A stretch of 64,000 bases of DNA from Gibbula magus (Eukaryota; Mollusca; Gastropoda; Trochida; Trochidae), in the NCBI GenBank assembly GCA_936450465.1, contig OW388297.1, forward strand, positions 26,616,387 through 26,680,386. The letters run 5' to 3'. Position 1 is the stretch's first letter; every line of letters begins with the position of its first letter. Both the position numbers and the translations under genes were made by a program. Positions 63,812 through 64,000 of the stretch are shown here, piece by piece. The notes under the pieces were generated by a model. The model made no database searches, was not told where the DNA came from, and saw only the letters and a program-made list of their open reading frames with translations.

Positions 63812-64000
63812 GTGATCAGGTTGTTTTTTACCGGCTGGTGAGACAAGTTTACGAGGTGAGGCATAGGAACAGGTGTAATAGTTGGACTATCTACCTGACC
63901 GTTAACGAGATATATGTGAGCAGGTGTGGCTGACCTTCCTCCTGCCATCTCTATTTCACTTTACATCGCCTCCATCATCTTAACTGATATTTCTTACCGA

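Larger units (their letters stand above)
49774..64000. other. 14 kb upstream of the first visible SEMA5 exon: large intron or 5' flank
   Basis: No minus-strand exon with semaphorin or signal-peptide character could be supported, although exon A needs at least one upstream exon. Repeats here are listed separately. Minus-strand frames at 50539-50940 (133 codons) and 57553-57936 (127 codons) and the plus-strand frame at 62417-62680 have no recognised family. A somewhat GC-richer patch at 55770-55990 has no exon signal. Confidence 0.55.

Noticed and set aside
63736..63948. 70-codon minus-strand frame as the missing SEMA5 first exon
   Set aside because: It has no signal peptide or sema strand, and part of it comes from a 50-bp tandem repeat.

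Overview
The window is animal nuclear DNA: AT-rich, with coding exons of 33 to 410 bases split by introns with GT/AG borders and full of short interspersed and tandem repeats. The two genes, plus minority signals (clustered GTTATCTCCC motifs, a tRNA-derived SINE ending in a GTTAAAC...ACTCACC-type tail, Penelope-like retroelement fragments), suggest a lophotrochozoan, most likely a mollusc. The protein families are secure. The phylum is inference.

Layout. (1) Positions 1-13130, plus strand: the C-terminal 14 exons (531 residues) of an AGAP-family protein, an ArfGAP with GTPase-like, PH and ankyrin domains. The 5' part with the GTPase-like domain lies outside the window. (2) Positions 13131-24075: a 10.9 kb convergent intergenic stretch holding the unmapped 3' UTRs of both genes, a SINE, foldback elements and palindromes. 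(3) Positions 24076-49773, minus strand: 18 exons (1,050 residues) of a class 5 semaphorin, from early in the sema domain through the PSI domain and seven thrombospondin type 1 modules to the membrane segment, the cytoplasmic tail and the stop codon. One exon is only 33 bases. (4) Positions 49774-64000: no exon I can support. This is probably the first intron or 5' flank of the semaphorin gene and holds minisatellites, a foldback element and a probable interspersed repeat.

The genes are tail to tail. AGAP proteins regulate Arf GTPases in endosomal traffic, and Sema5 is a transmembrane guidance cue. Nothing in the sequence links them functionally, and I see no operon-like or novel multi-gene system. 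The most notable items are an internally deleted Penelope-like insertion with a 16-bp target duplication and a 51-bp inverted 5' end, inside an AGAP intron; a second, more truncated relative in a SEMA5 intron; the in-frame 33-base SEMA5 microexon carrying a conserved cysteine; and six consecutive symmetric phase-1 exons encoding the TSR region.
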